A DNA stretch of 64,000 bases from Misgurnus anguillicaudatus. Taxonomy: Eukaryota; Chordata; Actinopteri; Cypriniformes; Cobitidae. Below the pieces are notes generated by a model. That model searched no databases. It was given only the letters and a program-made list of their open reading frames with translations, and was not told the origin of the DNA. Of the stretch, positions 1 through 10,986 are shown in pieces. Location of the stretch: positions 21,968,501 to 22,032,500 of the forward strand of contig NC_073348.2 in NCBI RefSeq assembly GCF_027580225.2, given 5' to 3'. Each line of letters opens with the position of its first letter. Within the stretch, counting starts at the first letter, position 1. Both the position numbers and the translations under genes were made by a program.

Positions 1-2169
1 GAACAAGCCAAGACGAAGTCGTGGACGTCACGAGCCATACCAGGCCACCAAAATCGTTGCTTGACTAGAAACCTAGTTCTACTAACCCCTGGGTGACAAG
101 CAACACTGGAACCATGACCCCACTGGAGGACGTCTGACCGTAACCCTTCCGGCACAAATAAACGGTTCGGTGGGCAGCGAGCCGGGGGCGTTACCCCTTC
201 TAAGGCTGTCAAAACCTTCGATTCGACCTCCCATCTGAGCGCGGAGATAATGATTTTCTCCTGTAAAATGGGCTCGGGAGTAGCAGTACGATCGGAACGC
301 TCAAAAAGACGGGATAAAGCATCGGGTTTGATGTTTTTGGAACCCGGCCGGTAAGAAAATGTAAAATCGAAACGACCGAAAAACAATGCCCACCGAGCCT
401 GCCTGGAGTTAAGTCTTTTGGCAGTTCTAATGTATTCGAGATTCTTATGGTCCGTCCATACAATGAAAGGTACACCCGACCCTTCAAGCCAGTGACGCCA
501 TTCTTCCAGTGCTAGCTTGACCGCCAACAACTCTCGATTGCCAATGTCATAGTTAACTTCCGCAGGAGATAAACGATGAGAATAATACGCGCAGGGATGC
601 ACCTTTCCGTCTGAGGATGCGCGCTGGGACAACACTGCTCCTACCCCCACCTCTGACGCGTCGACCTCCACTATGAATTGACGTGAACGATCAGGGGTAA
701 CGAGAATGGGAGCTGAAACAAAGCAGCTTTTCAGTTTGGCAAACGCAGCCTCAGCTGCGTCTGACCACCTGAACGTCAAACCAGGGGAGGTCAAAGCGGT
801 CAGAGGTGCGGCTAGTTGGCTGAAATTGCGAATGAAACGCCGGTAAAAATTGGCGAACCCCAGAAATCTCTGCAGGGCCTTGCGAGACTCTGGGGATGGC
901 CAATCTACCACAGCCTTAACCTTCTCAGGATCCATGCGAACACCCTCAGTCGAAATGATGTGTCCTAAAAAAGAAACAGACTGTGCATGAAAAACGCATT
1001 TCTCCACCTTGACAAAAAGCCCATTCTCTAACAACCGCAGAAGCACTCGTCGTACGCGTTGCAAATGTTCCTGGAGAGACGAAGAAAAAATCAATATGTC
1101 ATCCAGGTAAACATATATGAACTGATCTACCATGTCTCGCAACACGTCATTAACGAGTGCTTGGAAGACTGCCGGCGAGTTCGTGAGACCGAAAGGCATC
1201 ACGCAGTACTCAAAATGGCCACGAGGGGTGTTAAACGCAGTCTTCCATTCATCCCCCTTCCTGATGCGAACCAAATGATATGCATTACGTAAGTCCAATT
1301 TAGTGAAGACGGACGCTCCCTGCAACCTCTCGAAGGCAGAAGACATCAACGGCAAAGGATAAGTATTCTTTACCGTGATGTTGTTCAACCCTCGGTAGTC
1401 AATACAAGGTCGCAAGGATCCGTCCTTCTTCCCCACAAAAAAGAACCGCGCCCCCGCTGGAGATGAGGAAGGGCGAATGAACCCCGTTGCCAGAGAATCA
1501 GAAATATATTTCTCCATGGCCTCCATCTCCGGAACGGACAGAGAGTATAACTTGCCCTTAGGCGGAAACGTACCTGGCAATAAGTCTATCGCACAGTCAT
1601 AGGGACGATGAGGAGGAAGAGAATCAGCCCGCGACTTACTGAACACCTCCTTCAGGTCGTGGTACTCCGCGGGCACGTTAGCCAAATCCACTGCTTTCCC
1701 CTGAAACACAGACTCAGACACAGAAACACAAGCAGAGACAAGACAAGACTTATGACACTCCTCGCTCCAGCTGGTAACCGAACCTAGTTTCCAGTCAATT
1801 CTTGGATTATGGAAGTGAAGCCAAGGGTGTCCAAGAACTATGGGGGAGAGAGCAGTGTCAGTAATAAAAAATGAAATAGTCTCTGTGTGGTTTCCAGAGG
1901 TGATGAGTGTGATAGGTGCTGTGGTGTACTTGATAGTGGGTAACTGATGTCCATTGAGGGCGAAGGGCGCAATCTGGTGGGTGAGTGGAATGAAAGGTAA
2001 CTTGAGCTTACGTGCTAGTGAGCTGTCGATGAAGTTGCCCTCCGCCCCCGAATCCAGAAGTGCGTGCCCTGAGTGTGACATAGTGGACCACCGTAGTCTC
2101 ACCGGAAGGAGAGTGGATGTAGTAGAGGTCTTCTGTGCGGAGATCCTGCCCGATAGTAGCCTCTGTCTT
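1..2169 (-). CDS. pol: Ty3/gypsy pol polyprotein (PR-RT-RH-start of IN), partial at window edge
   Basis: This minus-strand frame would be cleaved to protease, reverse transcriptase, RNase H and integrase of a Ty3/gypsy LTR retrotransposon. I read it through and found no internal stop from its overlap with the end of gag to base 1, where it leaves the window. Domains in order are an aspartic protease with DSGA at about 2043-2054; RT with a [16 protein letters not shown] block near 1385-1450 and the catalytic YLDD at 1098-1109; RNase H beginning near VEVDAS at about 665-685; and the zinc-binding start of integrase (GHG..H, then C) within 1-115. The frame is -1 relative to gag, so a frameshift or similar recoding is expected, but I see no textbook slippery heptamer. 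Integrase core, any chromodomain and the 3' LTR lie outside the window. Sequence alone cannot show that the element is active. Confidence 0.93.
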
Positions 2170-2170
2170 A

Positions 2171-3127
2171 CTATCGGGCTTGGTCTTTTACCGGGCACCT
2201 CTGGCATTGGTGACCCGGCTCGCCACAGTACATACAGAGTCCCAGGGATCTCCGCCACTTCCTCTCCTCCCGGGGTAACCGAGCTCGACCCACCTGCATG
2301 GGTTCCGGATCTGAGAGACCACCGGCGGAAACTTCGTTGGACGGATCCGTGGACTCCGCTTGACGTAGGGACGAGCCTTGAGTCTTCCTCTTGGCAGCGA
2401 TGGAAAGGCGTGCGTCAACCCGGATCGCCAAGTCCACCAACCCGTTCAGAGACTTCGGTAATTCCGCCGTGATGATCTCTCGATGGATCCGATCCGCCAA
2501 CCCATGCAGGAAATGATCCCACTGCGCTTCCTCGTTCCACCTGCACTCCGCCGCCAGGGTACGGAACTCGATGGCATAGTCCGAGACCGACCGCTCCCCC
2601 TGCTGAAGATCCGTGAGGAGACGGGCGGCCTCCCTCCCGGCGACGGAGCGACTGAAAACCCTCTTCATCTCTTCTGCAAGCGAGGCGAACGAGGAACAAC
2701 AGCTGTCCTTGTTTTCCCATACCGCCGTCCCCCAGAGGGCAGCCTTGCCTGTCAGTAAGGAGAGTGTGAACGCCACCTTCGTCTCCTCGAGAAAGAATGA
2801 CCGGGGCTGTTGGGCAAAGTTTAAGGAACAATGAGAGAGAAAAGTACGGCAATAGTTGGGCTCACCAGAGTATTTTTCCGGGATAGGAAGTCTAGGTTCC
2901 GGGGTGAAACTACCCCCTGGAGGTGAAGATGGTGCGGGCGGCATGGGTGGCGCAGTGGGAGGCGTGATGTCCGGAGATCGCTGAGAGAGCTCGGAAACCT
3001 TCGCCACCATTACCTGGACGGCCTTCCGCATATCTTCGATGGTTTTATCCTGATGATCCATACGAGCCAGAAAACGCTGGAGAAACTCCTCCAACGCGAA
3101 GATCGGCTGACCACCTGCTGCTTCCAT
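2171..3127 (-). CDS. gag: Ty3/gypsy gag capsid-nucleocapsid protein, intact
   Basis: This is the structural protein that packages the element RNA. The frame is 318 aa and starts at the ATG directly downstream of the 5' LTR and leader. Residues 1-50 look helical ([12 protein letters not shown]). A proline-rich linker with [11 protein letters not shown] follows, then a retrotransposon-gag capsid domain from about residue 75 ([10 protein letters not shown], then [10 protein letters not shown] and [12 protein letters not shown]). A CX2CX4HX4C zinc knuckle, [14 protein letters not shown], lies near the C-terminus. This arrangement recalls the gag family from which mammalian PEG10/RTL genes were domesticated; that comparison is from family knowledge. 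The stop (2171-2173) is followed at once by pol in the -1 frame. Intact gag beside open pol suggests a fairly recent insertion rather than a fossil. Confidence 0.92.
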   Translation of the reverse strand: MEAAGGQPIFALEEFLQRFLARMDHQDKTIEDMRKAVQVMVAKVSELSQRSPDITPPTAPPMPPAPSSPPGGSFTPEPRLPIPEKYSGEPNYCRTFLSHCSLNFAQQPRSFFLEETKVAFTLSLLTGKAALWGTAVWENKDSCCSSFASLAEEMKRVFSRSVAGREAARLLTDLQQGERSVSDYAIEFRTLAAECRWNEEAQWDHFLHGLADRIHREIITAELPKSLNGLVDLAIRVDARLSIAAKRKTQGSSLRQAESTDPSNEVSAGGLSDPEPMQVGRARLPREERKWRRSLGLCMYCGEPGHQCQRCPVKDQAR

Positions 3128-3153
3128 GTTGGCCAGATTCTTCTGTAATGACT
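3128..3153 (-). other. Retrotransposon leader between 5' LTR and gag
   Basis: Only about 26 bases separate the proposed LTR end from the gag ATG. A tRNA primer-binding site is expected here but I could not match one to a specific tRNA 3' end, so the LTR edge may be off by a few bases. Confidence 0.5.
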
Positions 3154-3644
3154 TGTAAGAGACGGAAGCAATTGCAGGTGAAATATAAACAATGTTTATT
3201 AAATGTAAACAAAGAGAGAGTATTCAGAGTCAATGCGGAAGTAATCCAGTCCGGTGTTGTGGTGGGCAATGGTGACGATGACTACGGTGGAAGTTGATGC
3301 TTTGAGTGCGACGTTGGTGGAGTGGTGAGCAGTGGTGAAATCCAGGCTGACACGGAACATCCACACGAAGACGACGACGACAATACACATCCAAACTGAA
3401 ACACGTAATCCAAAGCACACGAAACAACCAAGCAACACGGAGACTGAGCAAACAATAGAATCTGGCAGGGAACAGAAAGTCAGGTGAGTATATATGGAGA
3501 TGATGTAATGATGAACAGCTGGAGCGAGACAATCAACACACAGGTGAAAGGGATCGCTCTAACGAGCACATGGCAGGGGTAAGTGAACAACACACACACA
3601 CAAACATGACACGGAGGAAAACAATGGATTTTCCTACCGTGACA
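3154..3644 (-). repeat. 5' LTR of the gag-pol element
   Basis: On the minus strand this block begins TGTCACGG, the start used by the solo LTRs elsewhere in the window, and ends TCTTACA just before the leader. It carries an AATAAA-type polyadenylation signal near its 3' side (TTTATT on the plus strand at about 3195-3200). The partner LTR is outside the window, so the roughly 491-bp length rests on the terminal motifs. Candidate flanking duplication is AAGAC at 3645-3649, unverifiable here. Confidence 0.7.
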
Positions 3645-3794
3645 AAGACAGCGATAACATCTTTTTTTTCGAGTGTTGTTTTTTGCTCGGGTTTTAACGA
3701 AAAAGAAAAGTTTAAATTGCTTAAAACAGATGCGATAGCTGATTCGAACGAGTGATGTTCCACGGTGGCATCCATTTTTGTAAATGTACAAAAG

Positions 3795-3965
3795 GGTTGT
3801 TCGACTTCATGCGGCGCCGCAAGAATCGACAGACGGATGACTTCAAAGTACCGCGAGAGCAAGTCGCGAAATCAAACGGAGTAGTTTGCTTTTAAATCGC
3901 TCTCGCGGAACCTTGACGTCATCCGGCTGTCGGTTCTTGCGGCGCCGCATTAAGTCAAACAAGCC
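3795..3965. repeat. GC-rich foldback element
   Basis: Arms at about 3795-3860 and 3899-3965 are inverted copies, each carrying GCGGCGCCGC and CCGCGAGAGC, around a 38-base loop. A diverged relative of the same foldback lies at about 45843-45970, inside another MITE. No coding potential. Confidence 0.8.
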
Positions 3966-4106
3966 TATTATCTGCTTTACCGTCCCTGTGCTGTTGTCAC
4001 CGTGTAAAGCCCACCCTAATGTTTCTGATTGGTGCCGCGATTTCTCGGCATTAGAAATGGGCTAAATCTAAATTTGCCAGAAGTTGTCTGGGTTTTCCCA
4101 GGCTAG

Positions 4107-4393
4107 TTAAAGGGCACATATCATAAAAAATCTGACTTTTTCCATGTTTAATTGCTATAATTGGGTTCCCAGTGCTTCTTTAACCTAGAAAATGTAAAAA
4201 ATATCAACCAGTAACTTAGTTTTGGTAAACCATTCTCTGCAAGCATACTGCCCCTTAATCTGCACTATGCAACCATGTCTCTGGCCTTTAAATTATCTAT
4301 ATGGTATTTTGAGCTAAAGCTTCACATATGTACTGTGGGGACACTAAATATTTATTTAAACTCTTAAAAAGGTTTGGTGAATGTCACCTTTAA
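4107..4393 (+). repeat. TTAA-flanked teleost MITE, internally deleted
   Basis: TTAAAGGGCA opens and CACCTTTAA closes the block. The interior (CTGACTTTTTCCATG, then TAACTTAGTTTTGG and TTTTGAGCTAAA) matches the longer copy at 35433-35986, but the middle is missing. TTAA duplications suggest a piggyBac- or Kolobok-type mobiliser. Confidence 0.75.
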
Positions 4394-4423
4394 ACAGATT
4401 TTTGGGTGAACTATACCTTTAAC

Positions 4424-4856
4424 TCTTTCCCTGCCATTGACGAGTTATCTTGTCAATTAAGAGAAAACATTTCCCTGCAGATGACGCTTTCCTGGCGAGT
4501 TTTTACGGTAATCTGTAATTCCGCTCTTACCTTATTTATAAAAAACTGAAGCAAAAACTAATTAAACAACTTTTTAAACTCTGTGTATGTTTTGATCATC
4601 TTTCTAATGAACTCTAACAAAATTGCAGCTTTTTGCTTAAAATTTGGTATTTTTGAAGAAACCTACCCATATTTTTTCCCATTTTGTTTGTTTGTTTGAA
4701 AACAAAGAGTCTGTTCTTTCATTTGATATATTTTATGTTTATATATTCATAGAAGAAAATTTTCCTGAAAGACATTTTATGAAAATCACAAAAAATGCTG
4801 GCATGCAACTTTTGGAAAAAAAGCTGTCGGCGAATGATTTAACTGGTCATTAAATT
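4424..4856. repeat. Dispersed repeat beginning TAACTCTTTCCCTGCC
   Basis: The opening (CTGCCATTGACGAG) and the closing (GCGAATGATTTAACTGG) recall a common zebrafish-type dispersed repeat. There is no second copy in the window. The 69-aa open frame inside is low complexity and not credible as a gene. Confidence 0.45.
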
Positions 4857-7245
4857 AATTTAGCAAAAAAACACAAAAACATACAGACAAATGTGAAGCT
4901 TGGATGATTAAATACTAAATCTGACCTTTCCGTTGATTCAAAATACAAAACCAATGTTCTTTTCTCTATCATTCTATTTAGTTTTTATTCATATCACAGT
5001 GCACAATTAAAGTTTCAATTAAGTTTTCATGTATTTTAATAATAAAAAACATTTTTCTCATTAGTATTCACCTACGTAATAGTTTTCAATTACAATAATA
5101 AGCACGGTTGCCCTACAAGCACAAATGGAAATGAAACACTGATTTCTTCAAAGTTTACACAGTTTGAGCCGCAGGTAATTTTACCTCCCGTCAGGTTAGT
5201 ATCCAAAGGGGCCGTGGCGTGCGCGAATTAATACAGAAGACAATCGGTCCCCTCCACGTTCCGTTCTCCGAACTCTCCTGACCTTTTCCTTTCTAATTAA
5301 AACAGACAGATACCCAGGATCGTTCTCATTAAACACTCTACAAACCCTTCACTTAAGGGCTATCAGTGGCTCAGTCATGTGTGAGAAACTGTCCTCTCCA
5401 ATCAGATTTACACCAGCCTACTGGGCCTTTAACGGCACGCCGACACTGTGAAAAATACACGTCTCTTTGAAAAGCTCGGATGTTGAAGTTTATTCTGCGA
5501 GGGCTTATTCATTAGAACAGACCGCCAGATGCTGTATCATTCACCGCGACAGTATCCGCATGTGCGTTGAATAAGCTAGCTGCGCTGTGACATATTCGAC
5601 CATCAGTGTCAGAATCTTTAACTCCTGACGTGCTTAATGAACATCTGAAAGGCACGAATAGTAATTAGTCATTTGCTAACTTTTTCAGGCGCTTTAAATT
5701 ATACATCTCTAGTCTCAATCTTTTCATAATGGAAACGTCTGGGAATTTGTCGCAGCTTGCTCCGAGGTATGTTCGAGAATGGCTTTTCCGCACTGATGGT
5801 GACAAAAATGTTGTAAGCTGTCAATCGTCAGATTGCCTCCGTTGTTTTATATCTTCAAAAAATGTGTCTCAGCTGTGGCGGATAATGAATGTTTTGACAC
5901 ATTGGCCTTCATTCGCAAGAAACAACTAGAAGACTTTTGAAGATGATAAACATTCGCTAAAGTTTAAGTACCTTTCTGGCTATTTGTTTGCAAGTTTGAA
6001 ATCGACTTTTCCAATAAATGCTTGTCTATCAAAGCTTTTTCTATTTCCTTTATATTTAAGAGCTAAACTTACATTCCCTGCTGTTAAAGTATGTTTAAAC
6101 AAATAACAACTACAGTAACCCCTATGTGGAAAACAACAAGAGAGGAAACAAAAGCAACAGGGCAGAAGACCCAATTCACATTCGGCCCTTCAGGGCCACA
6201 TTAATGGGCGGTAAGTGAGCTGGTCCGCGCAAGGGATTACTCACTGATGTTTTCCCCAATTATCATTCCCCATAGTGCGCTTCATCCTCAGGGTCCAAAC
6301 ACGCTAGGCAAAGATAAACACTTCTTTCCCTCTGCCCTTCAAATAGCCATACTGGGAAGCGTTGTATTCCTCCACCGCACATTTCGATCTGGGAGGCTCG
6401 TCAAACGCTCGCTTATCTATACTGTATATATCATATCTTCTCGCTGTTCTCCGAAGTTGTGCCTCTTAGCGTACGACTCTTTGTATCTGGACGGCGCGTT
6501 GTCCCAGATAAAGCTGTAATTGATTGGGAGTGTTCAGCCCGGAGGAGTCATGCTGTGTCCTCTGTGAGCCCGCAGACATTCATTAGCTGGCTTTAAACTA
6601 AGAAATGGTCAAAGCGTGATGGATGATGGACGGAGAGGTCCTGTATCACGTACGGGAAGAAATGAGGGGAGGGGGAAGGAGGGGAGGTTTAATGAACAAC
6701 GGTCCGTTTCGGGCAAATTACTCAATTAGCCAAAGTGACAAAGAGCCCTTCCCGGTTTTTAAAGCTTTTTTTAGAGTGTTTGTATAATATAGAGGTATAA
6801 ATTAGTAACTCAAAGAAACAGTTCGCTCTAAAAATGCAAATTTGGTCATTATTTACTGACCCTCATTTTGTTCCAAACCGTGCTGCGGGTATTTTTAAGA
6901 AGATTATCTTAACTCGGCTATTACAGAGTCTGTTTATATTGACAACAGCTATCAAGTTGTACAATGGACAACTAGTGTGCAATATTCCTATTCCTGTGAG
7001 GAGCAAACCAACATTTATATTGAAAATAATGTGGAGCAGGGCTCTGTTTTGTATCTTGATAGTCGTAAAGAGCCTAACAGGTTTTTCTTCAGCTTGAAAA
7101 TGATTTTTTGAAGCATGATTTTTGCTAAAAAAGCAAAATGTATAATACTACGGCTTTCATATTGATGAGTTTACACATCGCTGGTCGGGGGCTATGCCGG
7201 GATACTGAGAAAATTTGCCTGATAGGGATTTTGTTTATTTATTCA
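4857..7245. other. Repeat-poor noncoding stretch, possible conserved elements
   Basis: No transposon, exon or long frame is convincing here. The first 300 bases are AT-rich. From about 5160 to 6750 the sequence is complex and balanced in composition, with ATTA/TAAT homeobox-type cores, and is not duplicated elsewhere in the window. That fits an enhancer-bearing intergenic region, but conservation cannot be judged from one sequence. Confidence 0.35.
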
Positions 7246-7251
7246 ATTTCA

Positions 7252-7307
7252 TTTCTCTCTCTCTCTCTCTCTCTCTCGCTCGCTCGTTCGCTCGCTCTCT
7301 CTCTTTT
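7252..7307. repeat. (CT)n / (CGCT)n microsatellite
   Basis: About 56 bases of TCTC, then CGCTCGCTCG, then CTCTCTCT. It creates a spurious Ser-Leu-rich open frame. Confidence 0.9.
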
Positions 7308-7664
7308 ATCTAACACATATCCATCAGCATGCAGTATTATTTACTTAAATTCAGTCAATCTAAATGTTCAAACCTGATAGTTTTTTACAAGGTGAACTTT
7401 TTAGTGGATGTTTGAGCAGTTTATTTAATTTGGGATGATCAACATTTGCTTATCTCATTGTATTTGGCCCTTTTTCTTTGTTAGAAATGTAACTATTAGA
7501 ATGATGCTTTATGGATTTCACTCTGTTGCCGTGGTGACTGGTTGCTGTAGTCTTTTCTACAGCACTGTGAAGGATTGCTGCATTTGAAGATGTGCAGTAA
7601 TTCACTCATGGTATGTTATATACATCAAGAACTACTGGCATCTTTAATAATCCTCTAAACATGC
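7308..7664. other. Noncoding, nothing recognised
   Basis: AT-rich unique sequence without a recognisable exon, RNA gene or repeat boundary. Confidence 0.4.
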
Positions 7665-7726
7665 TTAAAGGGATAGTTCAACCCAAAATTTAAATCATCT
7701 AATAATTTACTCACACTCTTAGAACG

Positions 7727-7885
7727 AATGTGTTAAAAACATCACATTAGTGTTGATGCTGGGACAACACACTAAATGCGTTGTCCCAGAATCCAGCCAT
7801 CTCTGTTACTTTTAACACAACTTGTGTTATATTTTAACACAAAATCAACACAAAATGACACATAGTGTGTTAAAATTACATATAA
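7727..7885. repeat. TGTGTTAA-rich insertion inside the TTAA repeat
   Basis: The block alternates AACACA/TGTGTT words and holds a short hairpin of GGGACAACACACTAAATG-CG-TTGTCCC type. It separates the left tip of the TTAA repeat from the Harbinger-like relic. I cannot assign a family. Confidence 0.4.
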
Positions 7886-9113
7886 TGGGCCCTATTTTAA
7901 CGATCTGAAACGCAAGTGCGAAGCGCAAAGCGCAAGTGACTTTGTGGGCGGATCTCTGTTGCTATTTTTCCGGCGGGAGAAATAACTCTTGCGCCAGGCG
8001 CAAATCAATAAGGGGTTGGTCTGAAGTAGGTTAATTATTCATAGGTGTGGTTTGGGCGTAACGTCAAATAAACCAATCAGAATGTCATCCAACATTCCCT
8101 TTAAACGCAAGGGCGCAAGTTCCATGGCGGGTTGCTATTATTATGACGGATTTACCAGGCGCACGCCAGGAGCGGTTCACAGCCGAGGAGGCCCATGTTC
8201 TTGTAAGAGCAGTCAAAGACAGAGAAGTTGTTTTGTATGGGGATAGGAGAAACCTGCCCAAATCAGCGTCGGTTAAACAGGCGTGAGAGGAAATAGCCGC
8301 AATTGTCTCATCAGCTGGCATTCCCAGGACATTGCGCCACAAGCGCAACAATGATGTCAGGAGACGGAGGAATCCCAAGCTTGCCAGCATAAATCGGGCA
8401 CGCTGTGTAACGGGAGGTGGATCTGCCTCTACACATGACCTGACGCCAGCAGAGGACATCGCTGGGTCCGACCTCACCGCTGAAAGCAAAGAAACGCAAC
8501 GTCCAACCCCAAAGTACACTTACAAATCAAGTTCACATACATTAAGGTTTCTTATGAAAACATTTTAATTATTATTTACATAAAATAAACGTAATACAGC
8601 CACACAACAAACTTACGAAAATATTTTAATCGTTATTTGCATGAGAATTTTTTAACGCAGCCACACAATAAATAAAAACTATCACCACAATGATTTCCCT
8701 TATCTCATGTGTTAATATTTTTTATTGTAACAATTTATGACTTGCAAAAATAACTGTTGCATCTGTGTAGATTAGTTAAGCCAAGTGTGCGCGTTGTGCA
8801 CGCTATACATTATGGTCAAGCATGCGCCCTTAAAATAGCATAATGAACCACGCGCAACGCGCCACTGACTTTAGACTAGTTTTTTTTTGGTCAGTAGCGC
8901 AATTATTTTTTTAAAACTGCAAAATAGCATCAGGGATGGTTTGCGCCAGAACACGCCTCCTTTTTTGCGCTGAACCGCCCAGGGAGCGCAAGTTAATTCC
9001 CTAGTTTGCTGACGTGCGTCTGTGGAGGGAAAAACCCGCTGTGTGCCGGTGCGAAATAAGAATGATACATGCGTCACTGACAAAGTCAATTGCGCTGGGT
9101 GCAAGATAAGGCC
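7886..9113 (+). mobile_element. Harbinger-like DNA transposon relic
   Basis: Inverted ends are TGGGCCCTATTTTAA on the left and AAGATAAGGCCCA on the right, with GCGCAAGTG/CGCAAGTT-type GC-rich subterminal repeats inside each. The interior still holds a decayed Myb/SANT gene, the accessory DNA-binding protein of PIF/Harbinger transposons; the transposase gene is absent. I could not find an unambiguous 3-bp duplication, so the family call rests mainly on the Myb/SANT frame. Confidence 0.65.
8143..8568 (+). pseudogene. Myb/SANT-like DNA-binding protein of a Harbinger transposon, broken
   Basis: In Harbinger transposons this protein binds DNA and helps carry the transposase to the nucleus and to the element ends. 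Reading from the ATG at 8143 gives a Myb/SANT-type start (RFTAEEAHVLVRAVKDREV, then LYGDRR, PKSASVKQA), an in-frame TGA at 8284-8286 where a tryptophan codon is usual (A-stop-EEIAAIVSSAGIPRT), and continuation through RNNDVRRRRNPKLASI to a stop at 8566. A few residues of the third helix (the usual C-R-K-R-Y segment) are also missing. It resembles the NAIF1/MSANTD family from memory. With the stop and the deletion it should be non-functional. Codons after about 8500 run into AT-rich 3' sequence and may not be original coding DNA. Confidence 0.72.
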
Positions 9114-9157
9114 CAAACTTTTATAAATGTCTTTTTTTCTGATGACCACCGATCATT

Positions 9158-9211
9158 AGCCCCATTCACTTCCATAGTATTGTTTTTCCTACTATGGAAG
9201 TGAATGGGGCT
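9158..9211. repeat. Perfect 22-bp hairpin
   Basis: Arms 9158-9179 and 9190-9211 are exact reverse complements (AGCCCCATTCACTTCC on the left) around a 10-base loop. It sits in the right half of the TTAA repeat and is probably part of that family, though transcription could fold it into a stable stem. Confidence 0.85.
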
Positions 9212-9353
9212 CATAATGGGTTTGGTTACAAACATTTCTCAAAATATCTTCCTTCGTGGTCATCAGAACAAAAAAATGTATACAGGTTTGTAACGACATG
9301 AGAGTGAGTAAATGATGACAACATTTTTATTTTTGAGTGAACTATCCCTTTAA

Positions 9354-10734
9354 ACACACAAACGTGTATACACCATAACAAATCTGTTTTTAAGTTCAGT
9401 ACCAATATATAATTCTAGCATGGTATACTATAAAGTCCCAGTTGGACGAAGTGGTGTAAAATATATTTACAGTACTTGCCTGCGGAGATGATTCAAAGGG
9501 TCCCATAAATACATCTTTGATGCCTTTGACAGTCATCTGAAATTACCTTATCTATTTTATCTGTTTAGTCTGACATTTTGAGCTTGTATATTATCCCCAC
9601 GAGTGGATTTGAATCACAGTGTGAACACATGATGGGGCACGTGGGAGAAGAGAAACCCATTAAACCCCAAAGATAAATAGGGCTGAGCTGCATTACATAC
9701 CGTCGAAACAAGAACTTTGAAGAACGCGCTGTCAACCACGACGTTCTGCCGAACATCTTTTGTGTCCCACAGCAGACAGAAAATCATGCGGGTGTTTGGA
9801 GAATTTAATCACCGCTGTGAAGTATTGAGCTGTGTGACATACAAATCATACCCAACTTATTACATTAGCAATTGAAAAACGGCGTATTAAAACATGCACA
9901 TTTGTTTTGTTTGTTTGTTGTACTGTAGCGGTGCAGTAAAACGCCATGCTGCTTTTAATTATTTCCTCTTTGTTTTCATACAATGTGCACGACCCCACTA
10001 AATCATTCTCCGTTTGTTTATGCGTTAAAAAAGCAATTGAATATATGTCTATAAATACACCTCATCGGCTTCCGGCAAAACTGCAGCGCCCAACCTGTCT
10101 TAATTCATGTTTTACTGCACAATTTCAGTGACCTTGGTATATATGTGGATGCGCGCGGCATGATATACCACGCCATCTCGGGTGGAAGGTTCGCCTCGCC
10201 CCGGAGGTTTGAATTTTAATTACACTACCAGCCCATTAAATAGCATTGACGTTTATTAGGCGAAGGAGGAAAATAAACAAGCCTTAATTGGCCAACATCA
10301 GAGCTCCTTCCATTCCCTTTAACATCATTGTATGACATACAGTGGAGTGCCGAACAAACACAGAGTGGAGAATCGTGACCTTTTACCCTCAACCTGCTAT
10401 TGATGGATGCGTTCAATAGTCACCGTGATTAACTTCAAAGGTCATCAGATGGTGTCAGCTTAAAGAAGCAGAAGTTCACAGATCTGTTATCTAAAGTCAA
10501 AAGCTTGTGGTCGTGATCAAGGAGAAATTGAAATGACTTGGATAGGTCAGAATTCTACAAAATGTAAACACTGGCATTTATTATATCATTATAACCATTT
10601 TTATGATATTAAAATGTAAACATTGTTTAATTCATTATATGTCTGAGGTATTGAGGTAGCTACATTTAAAGAGCACTTTTTTCTACATTTATGCATTATA
10701 CAGTGCATCCAATGTATGTTTTTCCGGTAACATC
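9354..10734. other. Repeat-poor noncoding stretch, possible conserved elements
   Basis: From about 9540 to 10440 the sequence is complex, contains several TAATT cores and shows no repeat partner in the window. No exon was supported: the 61-63 aa frames have no family resemblance. Confidence 0.35.
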
Positions 10735-10986
10735 TGTTTTAAAACTGACTGAATGTCGAATATGGCAACCCGTATTCGAAATGTGACCTCTGTATTTAAC
10801 CCATCTCAGTAAGTAGCTAACACACGCACTGCAAGTCGGGAACACACACCCAGAGTAGTGGGCAGCTGTCACTGCAGCCCCCATTTACCAATGGGGGATA
10901 AGGTGCTTTCTGCCAGCCATTAGAATCAATCTGGCAACCTTCAGGTTCCAAGCCTGACGCTCTAACCATTAGGCCACGACTTCCCC
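10735..10986 (-). repeat. tRNA-derived SINE
   Basis: On the minus strand the head reads GTCGTGGCCTAATGGTTAGAG, less the last base a good pol III A box (TGGCCTAATGG). A degraded B box (GGTTGCCAGATTGATTC) follows about 35 bases on. The 3' part contains GATGGGTTAAATACAGAGG, shared in altered form with the SINE at 38035-38165. The corrupted B box argues that this copy is dead. Confidence 0.7.

Larger units (their letters stand above)
7665..9353. mobile_element. TTAA-flanked repeat (AAAGGGATAGTTCA ends), split by later insertions
   Basis: The left end is TTAAAGGGATAGTTCA and the right end is TGAACTATCCCTTTAA, an inverted pair with TTAA outside each. Short matching subterminal pieces (TTACTCACACTCTT; AGAGTGAGTAAATGATG) confirm both halves belong together. 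The intervening 1.6 kb is mostly other elements, chiefly a Harbinger-like relic. A perfect 22-bp hairpin at 9158-9211 belongs to the right half. Confidence 0.75.

Noticed and set aside
1954..2472. 172-aa plus-strand open frame
   Set aside because: It lies antisense to gag-pol, which has clear family motifs; this frame has no domain and starts at TTG.
2415..2852. 145-aa minus-strand frame in gag
   Set aside because: Alternative frame of the intact gag gene; no independent signal.
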